From assembly GCA_050951925.1 (NCBI GenBank), contig JBMNJZ010000001.1, forward strand, positions 1,302,001-1,366,000: a DNA stretch of 64,000 bases, given 5' to 3'. Positions 17,542 through 26,323 of the stretch are shown here, one piece after another. The translations under genes and the position numbers were made by a program. Below the pieces are notes generated by a model. It was not told the DNA's origin. It ran no database searches and saw nothing but the letters and a program-made list of their open reading frames with translations. Position 1 is the first letter of the stretch. The number at the start of each line of letters is the position of its first letter. This DNA is from UBA1046 sp012511325. Its GTDB lineage: Bacteria; Bacillota; Clostridia; Saccharofermentanales; DTU023.

Positions 17542-18636
17542 TCAGAATCCCCGGCCGCCACCGCCGTGCGAACTACCGCTGGAGCCTGAGTGGCTGCTGG
17601 AGCCGCCGCCACCACCGCTACTGCCGCCACCACCGCCACTGCTCGAACTGGTAGAAACACGGCGCACATCAGTATCTGTTCGAACATAGCTATCCTGCTT
17701 CAACAATTCATTGATATTAGATCTAGCCTTGACATCATAGATATCAGGTACTTTCTGCGAAGCATAACGAATTCTGGTTCTAACATAGAAAACCAGCGCA
17801 ATCGCCGAAGCGATTAAAAATGCCCGCTTTAGCTCAATCCCGGTCAGGTATTTCTTCGTCAGCAACTTTGTCGATCCGGCAGTACCGCTCTCATTCCAGC
17901 CTTTTCTCAGATTCAATTCGACCTGATCGAGAAAGATGTAAGGCGCCATACTGTAATCACCAGCTGAGAGATCAGCATATTTAAAAATTTCATCCAACAA
18001 ATGCTCAATTCTGGCATCGGTGAACAGAGGAATCGCCTTACCAGTCGTCGATATCCAGACCTGTCTGGGGTCGAGAGAAATTAGAAGCAGGACGCCGTCC
18101 TCACCATATTGATGATAATCAAAAAAATCATCTGCATAGTCCCTGGCCCAGATCTGATCCGGCTTGTCATTTGTGTCTTCCGATAAACGCGATGAATCAG
18201 CAGTAACAATTACCACGCTCAGGTCATATTCATCGGAGACAGCCTCTGCCTTTCGGGTCATCTTTACTTCATCTTTCTCTGAGAATAGATCAGCCTGATC
18301 AACTACCAGAGGCGACCTGGTCTGCCCCGGGACATCCTTGGCAGCTTCACTCCTGACCTCTGCACCTGTTTCATCATGTGCCTTGGCTACAAAAGGGGTG
18401 GGTGATTTTTGTGACTGTTGGGGCTGATAGTTGCTTTTGGCCGGCCTTGGGCTTAAAGGATGATTCGAGGCCGGCAAAAGAAACCATAGTCCCACCAGTA
18501 CGGCCAGCCCAATCAACAGTATCTTGTTCCATCTGCTTTTGTCAAAGCTGGGGACACTATCTTTAAAATCTGAAACAATATTGCGCTGCTGATCAGCGCT
18601 GGCTACTTTGCCGCCTTCCCAATTAGACTGTGTCAT
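17542..18636 (-). CDS. TPM-domain membrane protein with Gly/Ser-rich tail
   Basis: 364 residues: a membrane helix near 40-56 (ILLIGLAVLVGLWFLLP), a TPM_phosphatase-type domain (about 110-245; LVVDQADLFSEKDEVKMTRK, VLLLISLDPRQVWISTTG), a second helix (about 265-285) and a tail made almost only of Gly, Ser and His (last ~35 residues). TPM proteins such as YgcG and the plant TLP18.3 are linked to envelope or photosystem maintenance; enzymatic activity is not established here. Its ATG overlaps the stop of the upstream zinc-ribbon gene (ATGA), so the two are translationally coupled and likely act together. Confidence 0.75.
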   Translation of the reverse strand: MTQSNWEGGKVASADQQRNIVSDFKDSVPSFDKSRWNKILLIGLAVLVGLWFLLPASNHPLSPRPAKSNYQPQQSQKSPTPFVAKAHDETGAEVRSEAAKDVPGQTRSPLVVDQADLFSEKDEVKMTRKAEAVSDEYDLSVVIVTADSSRLSEDTNDKPDQIWARDYADDFFDYHQYGEDGVLLLISLDPRQVWISTTGKAIPLFTDARIEHLLDEIFKYADLSAGDYSMAPYIFLDQVELNLRKGWNESGTAGSTKLLTKKYLTGIELKRAFLIASAIALVFYVRTRIRYASQKVPDIYDVKARSNINELLKQDSYVRTDTDVRRVSTSSSSGGGGGSSGGGGGSSSHSGSSGSSHGGGGRGF

Positions 18637-19688
18637 ATGAAATACCCCAAAATTAACAATATAGCAGTCAGCGCTGCACCCAGAATCGCCGTGGCCAGAA
18701 GCAGACGTTTATTGCTGACCGGCAGTCCGCCGAAAGTCTGACCGGTAACACCATTCATGCAAAACAGATAAGTTATATCCTTCCTCCTATAGGTCAGAAG
18801 CCAGAAAGGGTACATTAGTAATCTCCAATTGCTGAGCTCCAAGGGAGTAAATTCTATCAGCGGATTTGTGCTGTCAAAGTCAATGCTGATACTATCTTCC
18901 AATGCTCTGGGAGCACCAGCATGAATCTTTGTTCTAAATTCCGCCTCAGCCTGCTCGCGTTCAATATTCTTCATCTCCGCGAAGAAGCCCTGCAAAAATG
19001 CGGGGTGAAAAGTTTTGACCTCACCTGCCGAGAATGGTTTCGCGCCGATTACCAATTGCTCTGCAGCTTTGTCATTGGCCAACGCAGTGATATCGTTGGA
19101 CTCAAAGAGACCCTCGCGGTGGAGATCATAAATTCTCCTGGTGGTGGTAATATATTCTCCGCTCCGGCTTTCACTAGTATCAATGCCTTCGCCTGTGATG
19201 CGATAATTAGCTGCGCCGTCAGCCTGCCAGAAAGGCAGATAAACTCCATGCAGTTTTTCCAGATGTTCCTGAGTCCCGAAGTCAAGCGGCGTAAATTTTT
19301 TACCTTTCGACCACTTCTGAAAAGCCTTTACCACTTCTTCCCTATCCACCGCAAAGGGAACAACTCCATCCGGGGCGAAGCCTTGAGCTATCCGCGGCGC
19401 CAAAACAACCGGATTATGACAATAAAAACAATAAGTTGCCAGCGTCGTATCATCTGTCCAGACATTAGCGCCACAACTACCGCAACTGTAACCATACAAG
19501 GGCTCCTGCGGCGTCTCCGCAGCCGCAGTGCCTGCTTGACTTGCCTGCTGCTCTTCCTGATATTGTCTAATCAGTTCATCCTGGTCAAAAACACTACCGC
19601 AGTATTCACAATGGATCTGACTAGCACCAGGATCAAATACCATCGGCCCTGCACAAGCAGGACATTTCATTGTTTGAGCATCCGCCAT
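18633..19688 (-). CDS. Zinc-ribbon membrane protein
   Basis: 351 residues with two zinc ribbons: CPACAGPMVFDPGASQIHCEYC at residues 9-30 and CGSCGANVWTDDTTLATYCFYC near 69-90. The middle region (about 100-300) has no family I can name, and one membrane helix lies at the C-terminus (LLLATAILGAALTAILLILGYF). The layout resembles TFIIB-type zinc-ribbon membrane proteins found next to TPM-domain or SPFH/PspA-like genes in Firmicutes. Start ATG has GGGAG upstream. Coupled by a 4-bp overlap to the TPM gene; function unknown. Confidence 0.75.
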   Translation of the reverse strand: MADAQTMKCPACAGPMVFDPGASQIHCEYCGSVFDQDELIRQYQEEQQASQAGTAAAETPQEPLYGYSCGSCGANVWTDDTTLATYCFYCHNPVVLAPRIAQGFAPDGVVPFAVDREEVVKAFQKWSKGKKFTPLDFGTQEHLEKLHGVYLPFWQADGAANYRITGEGIDTSESRSGEYITTTRRIYDLHREGLFESNDITALANDKAAEQLVIGAKPFSAGEVKTFHPAFLQGFFAEMKNIEREQAEAEFRTKIHAGAPRALEDSISIDFDSTNPLIEFTPLELSNWRLLMYPFWLLTYRRKDITYLFCMNGVTGQTFGGLPVSNKRLLLATAILGAALTAILLILGYFI

Positions 19689-19854
19689 AATCTACTCCCA
19701 AAGATCGTTTTGGGCAGCTCAAGAAAATTCCTACATGCCACCCACTGCAATTATACTATTAAATTTGGACCTTAGTAGTTATCTTTCTACTATATATACT
19801 CGCCTATACTCGCCCGGACCTCTAATCGGTTTAATAAACTACGCCACTGCAAAA

Positions 19855-21765
19855 TTAACGGCTTATTAATTTTCTAATGTCGCCACTGAGCTTGGTTAGA
19901 TTAATTTTGTCAAAATACTCCAGTATGGCGACCGCATATTTTCGGGAAGTGCCGATTTGATCCCGAAAATCACCCAGCCGCAATTCTCCGGATTCATGCA
20001 GAATGCTGAGCACAAGTTCTTTTGCCTTCTCAATATTATCTCTGTGGATAACGATTTGTGCATTAAGTCTGATCAGAAGCCCCCTACTGATGAGATCTGA
20101 CAAGAGACTTTCGGGATCCAGCTTCTGATCAATTTTGGCCAACATCTGTTCCGTATCCTCGGGGCTGAAACCTTGTTCGAGATAATTGTTTAACAGCTCC
20201 TGCTCGGCACATTCCTGAGCCGGTGTCAAAATGATGCGAAAATCAGGCAGAGAGATTATACCGGCAGCTTCCGCAATCACTCCTCGATCAACTAAGAGTG
20301 AAATTATACTATCGCTATGATTTAATTTAGCTTCCGGCAAAATCCTTGTTCTCAACTCTTCCCTTTTGATTCCAGGACTGAGCGGGTTCTCTGCGTGATG
20401 TAATGTCAGTATATTAAGCACAATTTTCTGTAAATCTTCTATAAATTTCGAACTCAGGACAGTCTGATCCCGCAAGAGGAAAATTAGTTTTTCTCTCTCC
20501 AATTGCTCAAGAATAGCTTTAGCCTTCTCAGACGGCAACTGATCTGCACCAGCCCTTTTCAGAGCTGATTTCAGATCCCCAAAGTGCGGACTAGCAGAAT
20601 CAACAGCTAATATCAATCTCTGTTTCATATCATCTGAGGCTAATAATTGAAGGCGTTTCATCCATTGCTGTGGGTTTACCTTGCTGGTAACAGGTGCGGG
20701 ATCGAGGACAATTCCACCACCGATAGTGTGCAAGGGCGAAAAGAAGCGCAAGATGAAACGGTCACCATAAGATGCAACAATATTCTCATCGACAGATAGT
20801 CTGCCCCAGCCAATCTGCCCGGGTTTCAGCTCATTGCTATCAAATAAGCGCAGGCGCGCTACTGTTTCACTAGCGCCATGATGCAAATGCAAATACGAAC
20901 CGGATTTAATAGTATATGGTGAATTAGAGAGAATATTAATCTTAACATCCAGCATCCGGGTTGGTATTAGACTATGAGATTGGGCCAAAACTTCGCCCCG
21001 CAATACGTCGGTACGGGAGATAGAAGCCAGATTGATAGCAGCTCTTTGTCCTGCAAAACCGCATGTTTGATCTTGACCATGGACTTGAATATTACGTACC
21101 CTGACTTCAGTTTCTGACGGATACAGCATGACTGTCTCGCCAACTTTCAATTGTCCTTCGATTATAGTCCCGGTAACAACAGTACCAAAACCCTCCATGC
21201 TGAATACCCTGTCAATAGGCTGACGAAACGGTAGTAATGATTTTGTGCTGTCAAGTTTTGTCAGAATGGATATGATCAATTCACGCAGCTCGGCAATGCC
21301 GTCACCTGTATAGGCGGAAACTATACACATAGGTGCCATTTCCAGAAAAGTGCCGGTACAGACTGAGCGAACATCGTCCTGCACCAGCTCCAGCCATTCC
21401 TGACTGACAAGATCTTTTTTTGTCAGGACAATAATCCCTTGAGGTATACCCAACAACTGCAAAATATCCAGATGCTCTCTGGTCTGAGGCATTACACCTT
21501 CATCGGCAGCAACAATCAGAAGCACCAGATCTATGCCGCCTGCACCGGCCAGCATATTGCTAATAAATCTTTCATGACCCGGAACATCAACAATACCAGC
21601 TTTACCGCCGTTAGGGAGATCCAGCCAGGCAAAACCTAAGTCAATCGTGATTCCCCGCTTTTTCTCTTCCTTGAGTCGGTCGGTATCAATTCCGGTCAAG
21701 GCCTTGATTAAAAGTGATTTTCCGTGGTCGACATGACCTGCTGTTCCAATAATACTGTGTTTCAT
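19855..21765 (-). CDS. selB: Selenocysteine-specific elongation factor SelB
   Basis: GTPase that carries Sec-tRNA-Sec to the ribosome at UGA codons marked by a SECIS hairpin. About 636 residues: G1 GHVDHGKS, the switch region GITIDLGFAWLDLP, G3 DVPGHERF, G4 TKKD, then EF-Tu-like domains and the C-terminal winged-helix repeats that bind SECIS RNA (from about residue 370 to the end). ATG at 21765 (MKHSIIGTAGHVDHG) has GGGGAG just upstream and is preferred over an ATG eight codons earlier. It is 66 bp downstream of selA and probably cotranscribed. The SECIS-like hairpins in grdA, grdB and selD in this window are its expected targets. Confidence 0.97.
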   Translation of the reverse strand: MKHSIIGTAGHVDHGKSLLIKALTGIDTDRLKEEKKRGITIDLGFAWLDLPNGGKAGIVDVPGHERFISNMLAGAGGIDLVLLIVAADEGVMPQTREHLDILQLLGIPQGIIVLTKKDLVSQEWLELVQDDVRSVCTGTFLEMAPMCIVSAYTGDGIAELRELIISILTKLDSTKSLLPFRQPIDRVFSMEGFGTVVTGTIIEGQLKVGETVMLYPSETEVRVRNIQVHGQDQTCGFAGQRAAINLASISRTDVLRGEVLAQSHSLIPTRMLDVKINILSNSPYTIKSGSYLHLHHGASETVARLRLFDSNELKPGQIGWGRLSVDENIVASYGDRFILRFFSPLHTIGGGIVLDPAPVTSKVNPQQWMKRLQLLASDDMKQRLILAVDSASPHFGDLKSALKRAGADQLPSEKAKAILEQLEREKLIFLLRDQTVLSSKFIEDLQKIVLNILTLHHAENPLSPGIKREELRTRILPEAKLNHSDSIISLLVDRGVIAEAAGIISLPDFRIILTPAQECAEQELLNNYLEQGFSPEDTEQMLAKIDQKLDPESLLSDLISRGLLIRLNAQIVIHRDNIEKAKELVLSILHESGELRLGDFRDQIGTSRKYAVAILEYFDKINLTKLSGDIRKLISR

Positions 21766-21831
21766 TGTCTCCCCTATCTGCCAAAGCATAGTTAAGAGGT
21801 CCCGTCAAAAGAGCATGCCCAAATGGATTAG

Positions 21832-23247
21832 CTACTCTATAGTACTCATACCGGCTGTTTTAATAGCATCAGCCAGTATATATAGATCATCGTCCTCGAT
21901 ACAGCGCAGATCAAAGATCAACTTATTATCATTAATATAGGCGATCACAGGCGGACTGCCGAGTCTTAACCTTTGTTCGATATCAGTTAGTGAGCAGACT
22001 GCGGAGTCAGCAGGAATTGCGACAGCCCAAGAAGCGAGAGTAATACCGGGAGCTGAGCCGGCGCCTATTTCACCACGACATGGAATCAACTGCGCCTTCA
22101 TATTTACTGATAGCAATAAATCAAGCAAGCTCCGGGCACGCTCTTTAATCTTCTCCTCGGAAATAGTCAATAGGCGGTAGAAAGGTATAGTCTCGGATAG
22201 TGAGTCAGGATCCTGATAGCTTCTTAGCGTTGATGTCAAAGCTGACAGAACTAACTTATCAACACGGAGGACTCTATGCAGTGGATTTTTGTGAAGTTTT
22301 TGCACAATTTCAGACCGACTAAGGATAATGCCGGCCTGAGGTCCACCCAGCAATTTATCGCCACTGAAGCAAACAGCATCTACCAGCTCAAGAACAGAAG
22401 GTGTCAGTTGCGGCTCGGCAGCTAGAATAGAAGGTGGCTGCGGATGCAGCAGACCGGAACCAAGATCGTAAATTAAAGGCAGACCGGTTTCCCTGGCCAG
22501 GCAAGATAGTTCAGCTAAGCTGGCCTCTGAAGTAAAGCCTTCAAGCCGGAAGTTTGATCTGTGCACTTTCAGTAGAGCGGCAGTATTTTCTGTAACAGCC
22601 GCAGCATAATCCGAAAGGCGGGTTCGGTTGGTGGTGCCGACTTCTTTCAGCATAGCGCCGCTTTGAGTCATGATTTCCGGGATACGAAACGAACCACCAA
22701 TCTCAACCAGCTCACCGCGCGAAACGATGACTTCCTTGCCTTTAGCCATAGTATCCAGCAACAGTAACAACGCCCCGGCATTATTGTTAACGACCAGAGA
22801 CTCTTCCGCGCCGGTAAGCTTATTCAAAAGTGAGCTCACATTTTCGCAACGCTTGCCTCTGCTGCCCATTTCCAGATCAAATTCCAGATTACTGTACCCG
22901 CGACTGGTTTCAATAATAGACGTGATGGCAGAATCAGATAGTGGCGCCCGCCCCAAATTAGTATGTAGGATGATCCCGGTGGCATTCAGCACCGGTTGCA
23001 AGTCATGCCTGTGGTCGAATTCTATTAAACTTTCCGTTTCACGGGCAATATCTGCGATCTCCAGATTAATTATCGCTGGAACTATCTCTTCATGATCAAG
23101 TATAGCTTGCCTCTTGCTGGCCAGGAGCTCTCGTGCAGCTTCCCGCACAGGACCTGCTCCGTATTTTGCTATTAAGACGCAGAATAACTCCTCACTTAGC
23201 AGAGCATCTAGTTGCGGAATCTGACGCAACAAAAACTGTTTATCCAT
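21832..23247 (-). CDS. selA: L-seryl-tRNA(Sec) selenium transferase
   Basis: PLP enzyme that converts Ser-tRNA-Sec to Sec-tRNA-Sec using selenophosphate from SelD. The 471 residues are full length. The PLP lysine lies in CFSGDKLLGGPQAG (about residue 298); upstream are NATGIILHTNLGRAPLS and NNNAGALLLLLDTMA, typical of SelA. The ATG has GGAGGG upstream. It is the first gene of selA-selB, and its 5' region carries two adjacent 11-bp direct repeats. Confidence 0.98.
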   Translation of the reverse strand: MDKQFLLRQIPQLDALLSEELFCVLIAKYGAGPVREAARELLASKRQAILDHEEIVPAIINLEIADIARETESLIEFDHRHDLQPVLNATGIILHTNLGRAPLSDSAITSIIETSRGYSNLEFDLEMGSRGKRCENVSSLLNKLTGAEESLVVNNNAGALLLLLDTMAKGKEVIVSRGELVEIGGSFRIPEIMTQSGAMLKEVGTTNRTRLSDYAAAVTENTAALLKVHRSNFRLEGFTSEASLAELSCLARETGLPLIYDLGSGLLHPQPPSILAAEPQLTPSVLELVDAVCFSGDKLLGGPQAGIILSRSEIVQKLHKNPLHRVLRVDKLVLSALTSTLRSYQDPDSLSETIPFYRLLTISEEKIKERARSLLDLLLSVNMKAQLIPCRGEIGAGSAPGITLASWAVAIPADSAVCSLTDIEQRLRLGSPPVIAYINDNKLIFDLRCIEDDDLYILADAIKTAGMSTIE

Positions 23248-23266
23248 AATTCCCTCCGGCAGATTG

Positions 23267-23288
23267 TCTCATCTTATTCTCATCTTAT
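23267..23288. repeat. Two adjacent 11-bp direct repeats upstream of selA
   Basis: TCTCATCTTAT occurs twice with no gap, about 20 bp upstream of the selA start. The 11-bp period puts both copies on the same face of the helix, as in operators for tandem-binding regulators. No known motif matched by eye. Confidence 0.6.
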
Positions 23289-23393
23289 ATAGAGTATAAT
23301 ACACGAGATCAATAAAACTGAAGCCAGTACCAAAAGTCAGCGGGCGGAATATCAAATCGCGGATATGCGCAAATGCTCAAAACAAGTAGATCT

Positions 23394-23657
23394 TTACGGA
23401 TTAGGATTAGCCCATAGTTCCAGATAATCCTGGTCCTGAATCAGAAATACTTTTTCCAGATCCGGATTGCTCATAGTGGACGGATCAAATTCACGATAGA
23501 AATAAACCCCTGTACCGCAGGAAATACTGATTGTACGTGGTACCGGAGACATTTTAGATTTTTTATCACCCAGTGCTTGCAAAGTTTCATAGAACTCTAG
23601 TGCCCCCAGATGAGTAGCAAAGGTCGCCACATATTGCTTGTCATTATCGCAGCTCAT
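23394..23657 (-). CDS. DUF3343 small protein
   Basis: 87 residues matching the DUF3343 pattern (YVATFATHLGALEFYETLQA at the start, then SISCGTGVYF). Members sit beside selenium-metabolism and TusA/YedE genes in many anaerobes and are thought to take part in selenium or sulfur delivery, possibly with the conserved Cys in ISCGTG; the mechanism is not known. It lies between selA and the TusA-like gene on the same strand, 52 bp after the latter. AAAGGA precedes the ATG. Confidence 0.82.
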   Translation of the reverse strand: MSCDNDKQYVATFATHLGALEFYETLQALGDKKSKMSPVPRTISISCGTGVYFYREFDPSTMSNPDLEKVFLIQDQDYLELWANPNP

Positions 23658-23709
23658 GTCTTTATCCTTTAAGGTCCGGGCGGAGCATCTTCCGCCCGGA
23701 CAGTAAAAA

Positions 23710-23916
23710 TTAGCGTGTCAACGTCAAAACGAATACTCCGCCTTCCTTAGTTTCCGATACTGTAAAGCCTTTGTTTTCTGCAAATCTGATAATATTCTCC
23801 CGGGGAGTCGGGTCATCAACTCTTACTTCAATGGTTTCCGCCCCTGAGGCGACAGCATTCCTAACCATTAAGACCGGTTCCGGACAGCTAAGCCCGCATG
23901 CATTCAATTGTTTCAT
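23710..23916 (-). CDS. TusA/SirA-like sulfur (selenium) carrier
   Basis: 68 residues beginning MKQLNACGLSCPEPVLMVR. The CPEP motif is the hallmark of TusA-family carriers, whose Cys holds a persulfide or perselenide. The fusion-type relative YedF pairs with YedE in selenium metabolism, and here the yedE-type gene lies 47 bp upstream. Start at 23916 is chosen for AAAGGAAG; the frame is open eight codons further upstream. In context it probably passes selenium from the cysteine desulfurase or from YedE toward SelD (inference). Confidence 0.88.
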   Translation of the reverse strand: MKQLNACGLSCPEPVLMVRNAVASGAETIEVRVDDPTPRENIIRFAENKGFTVSETKEGGVFVLTLTR

Positions 23917-23963
23917 ATTAATCTTCCTTTCAGATATCATTTACTCCTTGTTATTATGTCAGA

Positions 23964-25025
23964 TCAAACATCCGCTTTGCGGCGCGAATTGGCAAAACCC
24001 AGCAACAGAAGCAGTGCTACTGCTACCAGGACTGCTATCCGACCATTTGGCGTCGTGCCTTCACCACTTGAGGCCAACTTAAAGTTATGGCAAAATGCGG
24101 CCCCAAGACCCATTCCGATTACTGTGAGTGCTGAATCGACATTGCCGGTTCCGGTTAAGACCAGCTGGCGCATCGGACAGCCGCCAGCCAAGATTGAACC
24201 CAAGCCGACAACAAAGAGACCAATCATATTCCATAAACTCTCGGTATGCGCGACCGGCTGGCCTTCCATTCCCAAATTGAAGTTGCCGGTGACCAGATTC
24301 ACAATCAGAGCTGATACAAAGATACCGATAGTTCCAAGCATCAGGGCCCAGTCGTTAAACATCAGCACATCTCTGACGCCGCCGGCTTGGCAAAGGCGGG
24401 TTTTTTGAACCATCATACCCAGTAACAAAGTGATCCCCAAGGCGAGCCAGATCGGAGCCTTAGCCGCACCCGGTCCCTCTTCCGAGAATGCCAGCAACCC
24501 AGGCGCTCCTACCAACAAAGCTAAAAACACCACTTGTACTGCAGGCATTATATATCCACCCAGAGCAGGCAAATCATAGGTCCTTCTCAAGCTGAAGCCC
24601 ATTCTGAGGAACAATGTTCCCACAAAAACTCCGGCCACAAAACCAACGAAGCCGATCCAGGCGTTGAGATCCCCTGCCGCCATCCTCAGCACCATCCGCA
24701 TCGGGCAACCCAGGAAAACTAATGCTCCGACCATAACCAGAAAGCCGATGGACAGTCTGGTCATAGGTGATGAGCCGCCGCGGGTTTTGAATTCACGCGT
24801 CACCAGTGAAATAATGAATGAGCCTAAGATCAGGCCGATAATCTCCGGACGGACATACTTTACTACACCTGCGCCATGCAGATGCAATCCGCCTGCCGTG
24901 TCTCGGATGAAGCAGGCAATACACAGACCCATGTTCTTAGGATTCCCCTGCAACATCAATACAATTGCCCCCACGCCGAAAATCAGTCCAACGACGGATA
25001 GGATAAGCGATTGTTTTTTCTTCAT
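23964..25025 (-). CDS. yedE: YedE-type membrane protein, putative selenium transporter
   Basis: 353 residues with about ten membrane helices and paired conserved cysteine motifs (GNPKNMGLCIACFIRD near 30, GCPMRMVLRMAAGDLNAW near 106, KTRLCQAGGVRD near 210, GGCPMRQLVLTGTGNVDS near 285), the internal repeat pattern of YeeE/YedE transporters. The YedE subgroup is found with selenium genes and is proposed to import selenium compounds. GGAGAG precedes the ATG. It is the first gene of the yedE-tusA-DUF3343 unit and divergent from the desulfurase gene. Confidence 0.9.
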   Translation of the reverse strand: MKKKQSLILSVVGLIFGVGAIVLMLQGNPKNMGLCIACFIRDTAGGLHLHGAGVVKYVRPEIIGLILGSFIISLVTREFKTRGGSSPMTRLSIGFLVMVGALVFLGCPMRMVLRMAAGDLNAWIGFVGFVAGVFVGTLFLRMGFSLRRTYDLPALGGYIMPAVQVVFLALLVGAPGLLAFSEEGPGAAKAPIWLALGITLLLGMMVQKTRLCQAGGVRDVLMFNDWALMLGTIGIFVSALIVNLVTGNFNLGMEGQPVAHTESLWNMIGLFVVGLGSILAGGCPMRQLVLTGTGNVDSALTVIGMGLGAAFCHNFKLASSGEGTTPNGRIAVLVAVALLLLLGFANSRRKADV

Positions 25026-25062
25026 AGATACTCTCCTTTACTGATAAAGATATTTTTATAAA

Positions 25063-25086
25063 TCTGTATTAGAATAAAAATACAGA
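25063..25086. promoter_or_regulatory. Short inverted repeat in the yedE/desulfurase divergent region
   Basis: TCTGTAT and ATACAGA flank 10 nt in the 98-bp region between the two divergent starts, next to a TATACT at 25090. It could be an operator for both genes; evidence is positional only. Confidence 0.3.
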
Positions 25087-25123
25087 AATTATACTGAACA
25101 AATGAGCCAAGGAGGCTTTTGTC

Positions 25124-26287
25124 ATGAAAACTGTCTATCTGGATAATGCCAGCACATCTCATCCCAAAGCACCCGGAGTTGCTTCTGCAATACATTCTTT
25201 TATCGAACAGGGAAGCTTCAACCCCAGTCGAGGACAATATACAGGTGCCAGTGCCACCGGGCTGGCTATATTCGAGCTCAGAAAAAGCTTGGCAGAGCGG
25301 TTTGGAGCGCCTTCGCCGCGTCAGATTATTTTTACGCAGAATGTTACTATGTCGGTAAATATGTTGCTCAAAGGTCTGTTTCAACCCGGACAGCATCTGA
25401 TTGTATCTTCCATGGAACATAATTCCGTCATGCGGCCGCTGCAGGAAGTAGCCAAGCAAGGCATAAAATTTACCGCTGTAACTGCAGACCAAGAGGGTTA
25501 CATAGCCCCGGAGAAAGTCGAAGCAGCAATTCTTCCCCAGACCAGAGCCATCGTCATGACTGCCGCTTCTAACGTTTGCGGCACTGTGATGCCGTTGCGG
25601 GAAATCGGTCAGATTGCCCGTGCCAGAGGGCTGTATCTGATTGTCGACAGTGCCCAGGCGGCGGGCATCCTGCCACTTACGTTGAATGATCTCAAGGCAG
25701 ATGCCATCTGCTTTACAGGGCATAAGAGCCTGCTCGGTCCTCAAGGCATCGGCGGCCTCGCCATCAGCACCGAATTCAACGAATGCAAACCCTTGGTCAC
25801 CGGCGGTACTGGAAGCTCCTCTCACTCTGAGGAGGTACCGACGGCACTGCCAGATCGCTTTGAAGCCGGCACGCAAAATCTGCCGGGACTGATCGGCCTG
25901 TCTGCCGCGGACAAATGGTTGAAGGGTAAAGAAAGAGAGATCCTGACCCACGAACTTGAGCTGGCCAGGCATTTTATTAATTCTATCGCGGAAATCAAAC
26001 AAGTCAGATTGATCGGCAGAGATGCTATGTATTGCAATCCGGACCAGCCCGGCCGCATCGCTGCAGTATCTCTTGATTTCCCAGCCGAAGACAATGCCGA
26101 AATCGCCGCCCGGCTGTTTGACAACTACGGCATCATGACTCGCTGCGGTCTCCATTGCGCGCCGCGCGCACATAAAACACTCGGCACTTATCCGCAGGGA
26201 ACCGTGCGCTTTTCCTTCGGTTGGTCGAACACCAGAGACGAAATTGATTATGCCGTCTCTGCGATCAAAAACCTTGTACAACGATAG
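25124..26287 (+). CDS. Cysteine desulfurase / selenocysteine lyase family protein
   Basis: 387-residue fold-type I PLP enzyme of the CsdB/SufS-like group. It opens with YLDNASTSHPKAPGVASAIH, has the PLP-lysine region CFTGHKSLLGPQGIGGL (Lys near 200) and the mobile-loop cysteine in TRCGLHCAPRAHKTLG near residue 345. Close relatives are annotated as cysteine desulfurase family proteins and occur beside selD/yedE. The reaction would be Cys or Sec to Ala with release of sulfur or selenium to the TusA-like carrier. AAGGAGG precedes the ATG. It runs convergent to selD. Confidence 0.9.
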   Translation: MKTVYLDNASTSHPKAPGVASAIHSFIEQGSFNPSRGQYTGASATGLAIFELRKSLAERFGAPSPRQIIFTQNVTMSVNMLLKGLFQPGQHLIVSSMEHNSVMRPLQEVAKQGIKFTAVTADQEGYIAPEKVEAAILPQTRAIVMTAASNVCGTVMPLREIGQIARARGLYLIVDSAQAAGILPLTLNDLKADAICFTGHKSLLGPQGIGGLAISTEFNECKPLVTGGTGSSSHSEEVPTALPDRFEAGTQNLPGLIGLSAADKWLKGKEREILTHELELARHFINSIAEIKQVRLIGRDAMYCNPDQPGRIAAVSLDFPAEDNAEIAARLFDNYGIMTRCGLHCAPRAHKTLGTYPQGTVRFSFGWSNTRDEIDYAVSAIKNLVQR

Positions 26288-26323
26288 GATCCTCCTAAGT
26301 CATTAGGAAATGACTCGGATCCT
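26286..26323. terminator. Inverted repeat between convergent desulfurase and selD genes
   Basis: AGGATCC and GGATCCT enclose an inner AGTCATT/AATGACT pair. The structure overlaps both stop codons. There is no strong U-run on either strand, so it may stop transcription from both sides only weakly. Confidence 0.55.

Noticed and set aside
17542..17650. Gly/Ser repeat tract as a CRISPR or minisatellite
   Set aside because: It is coding sequence for the tail of the TPM protein; repeats are amino-acid composition, not unit repeats with spacers.
18921..19775. 284-codon plus-strand frame opposite the zinc-ribbon gene
   Set aside because: Antisense to a coherent gene with zinc motifs; low-complexity composition and no family.
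25022..26281. 419-codon minus-strand open frame across the desulfurase gene
   Set aside because: It is antisense to a clear PLP enzyme, has no family features and covers its whole length; a shadow of codon bias.
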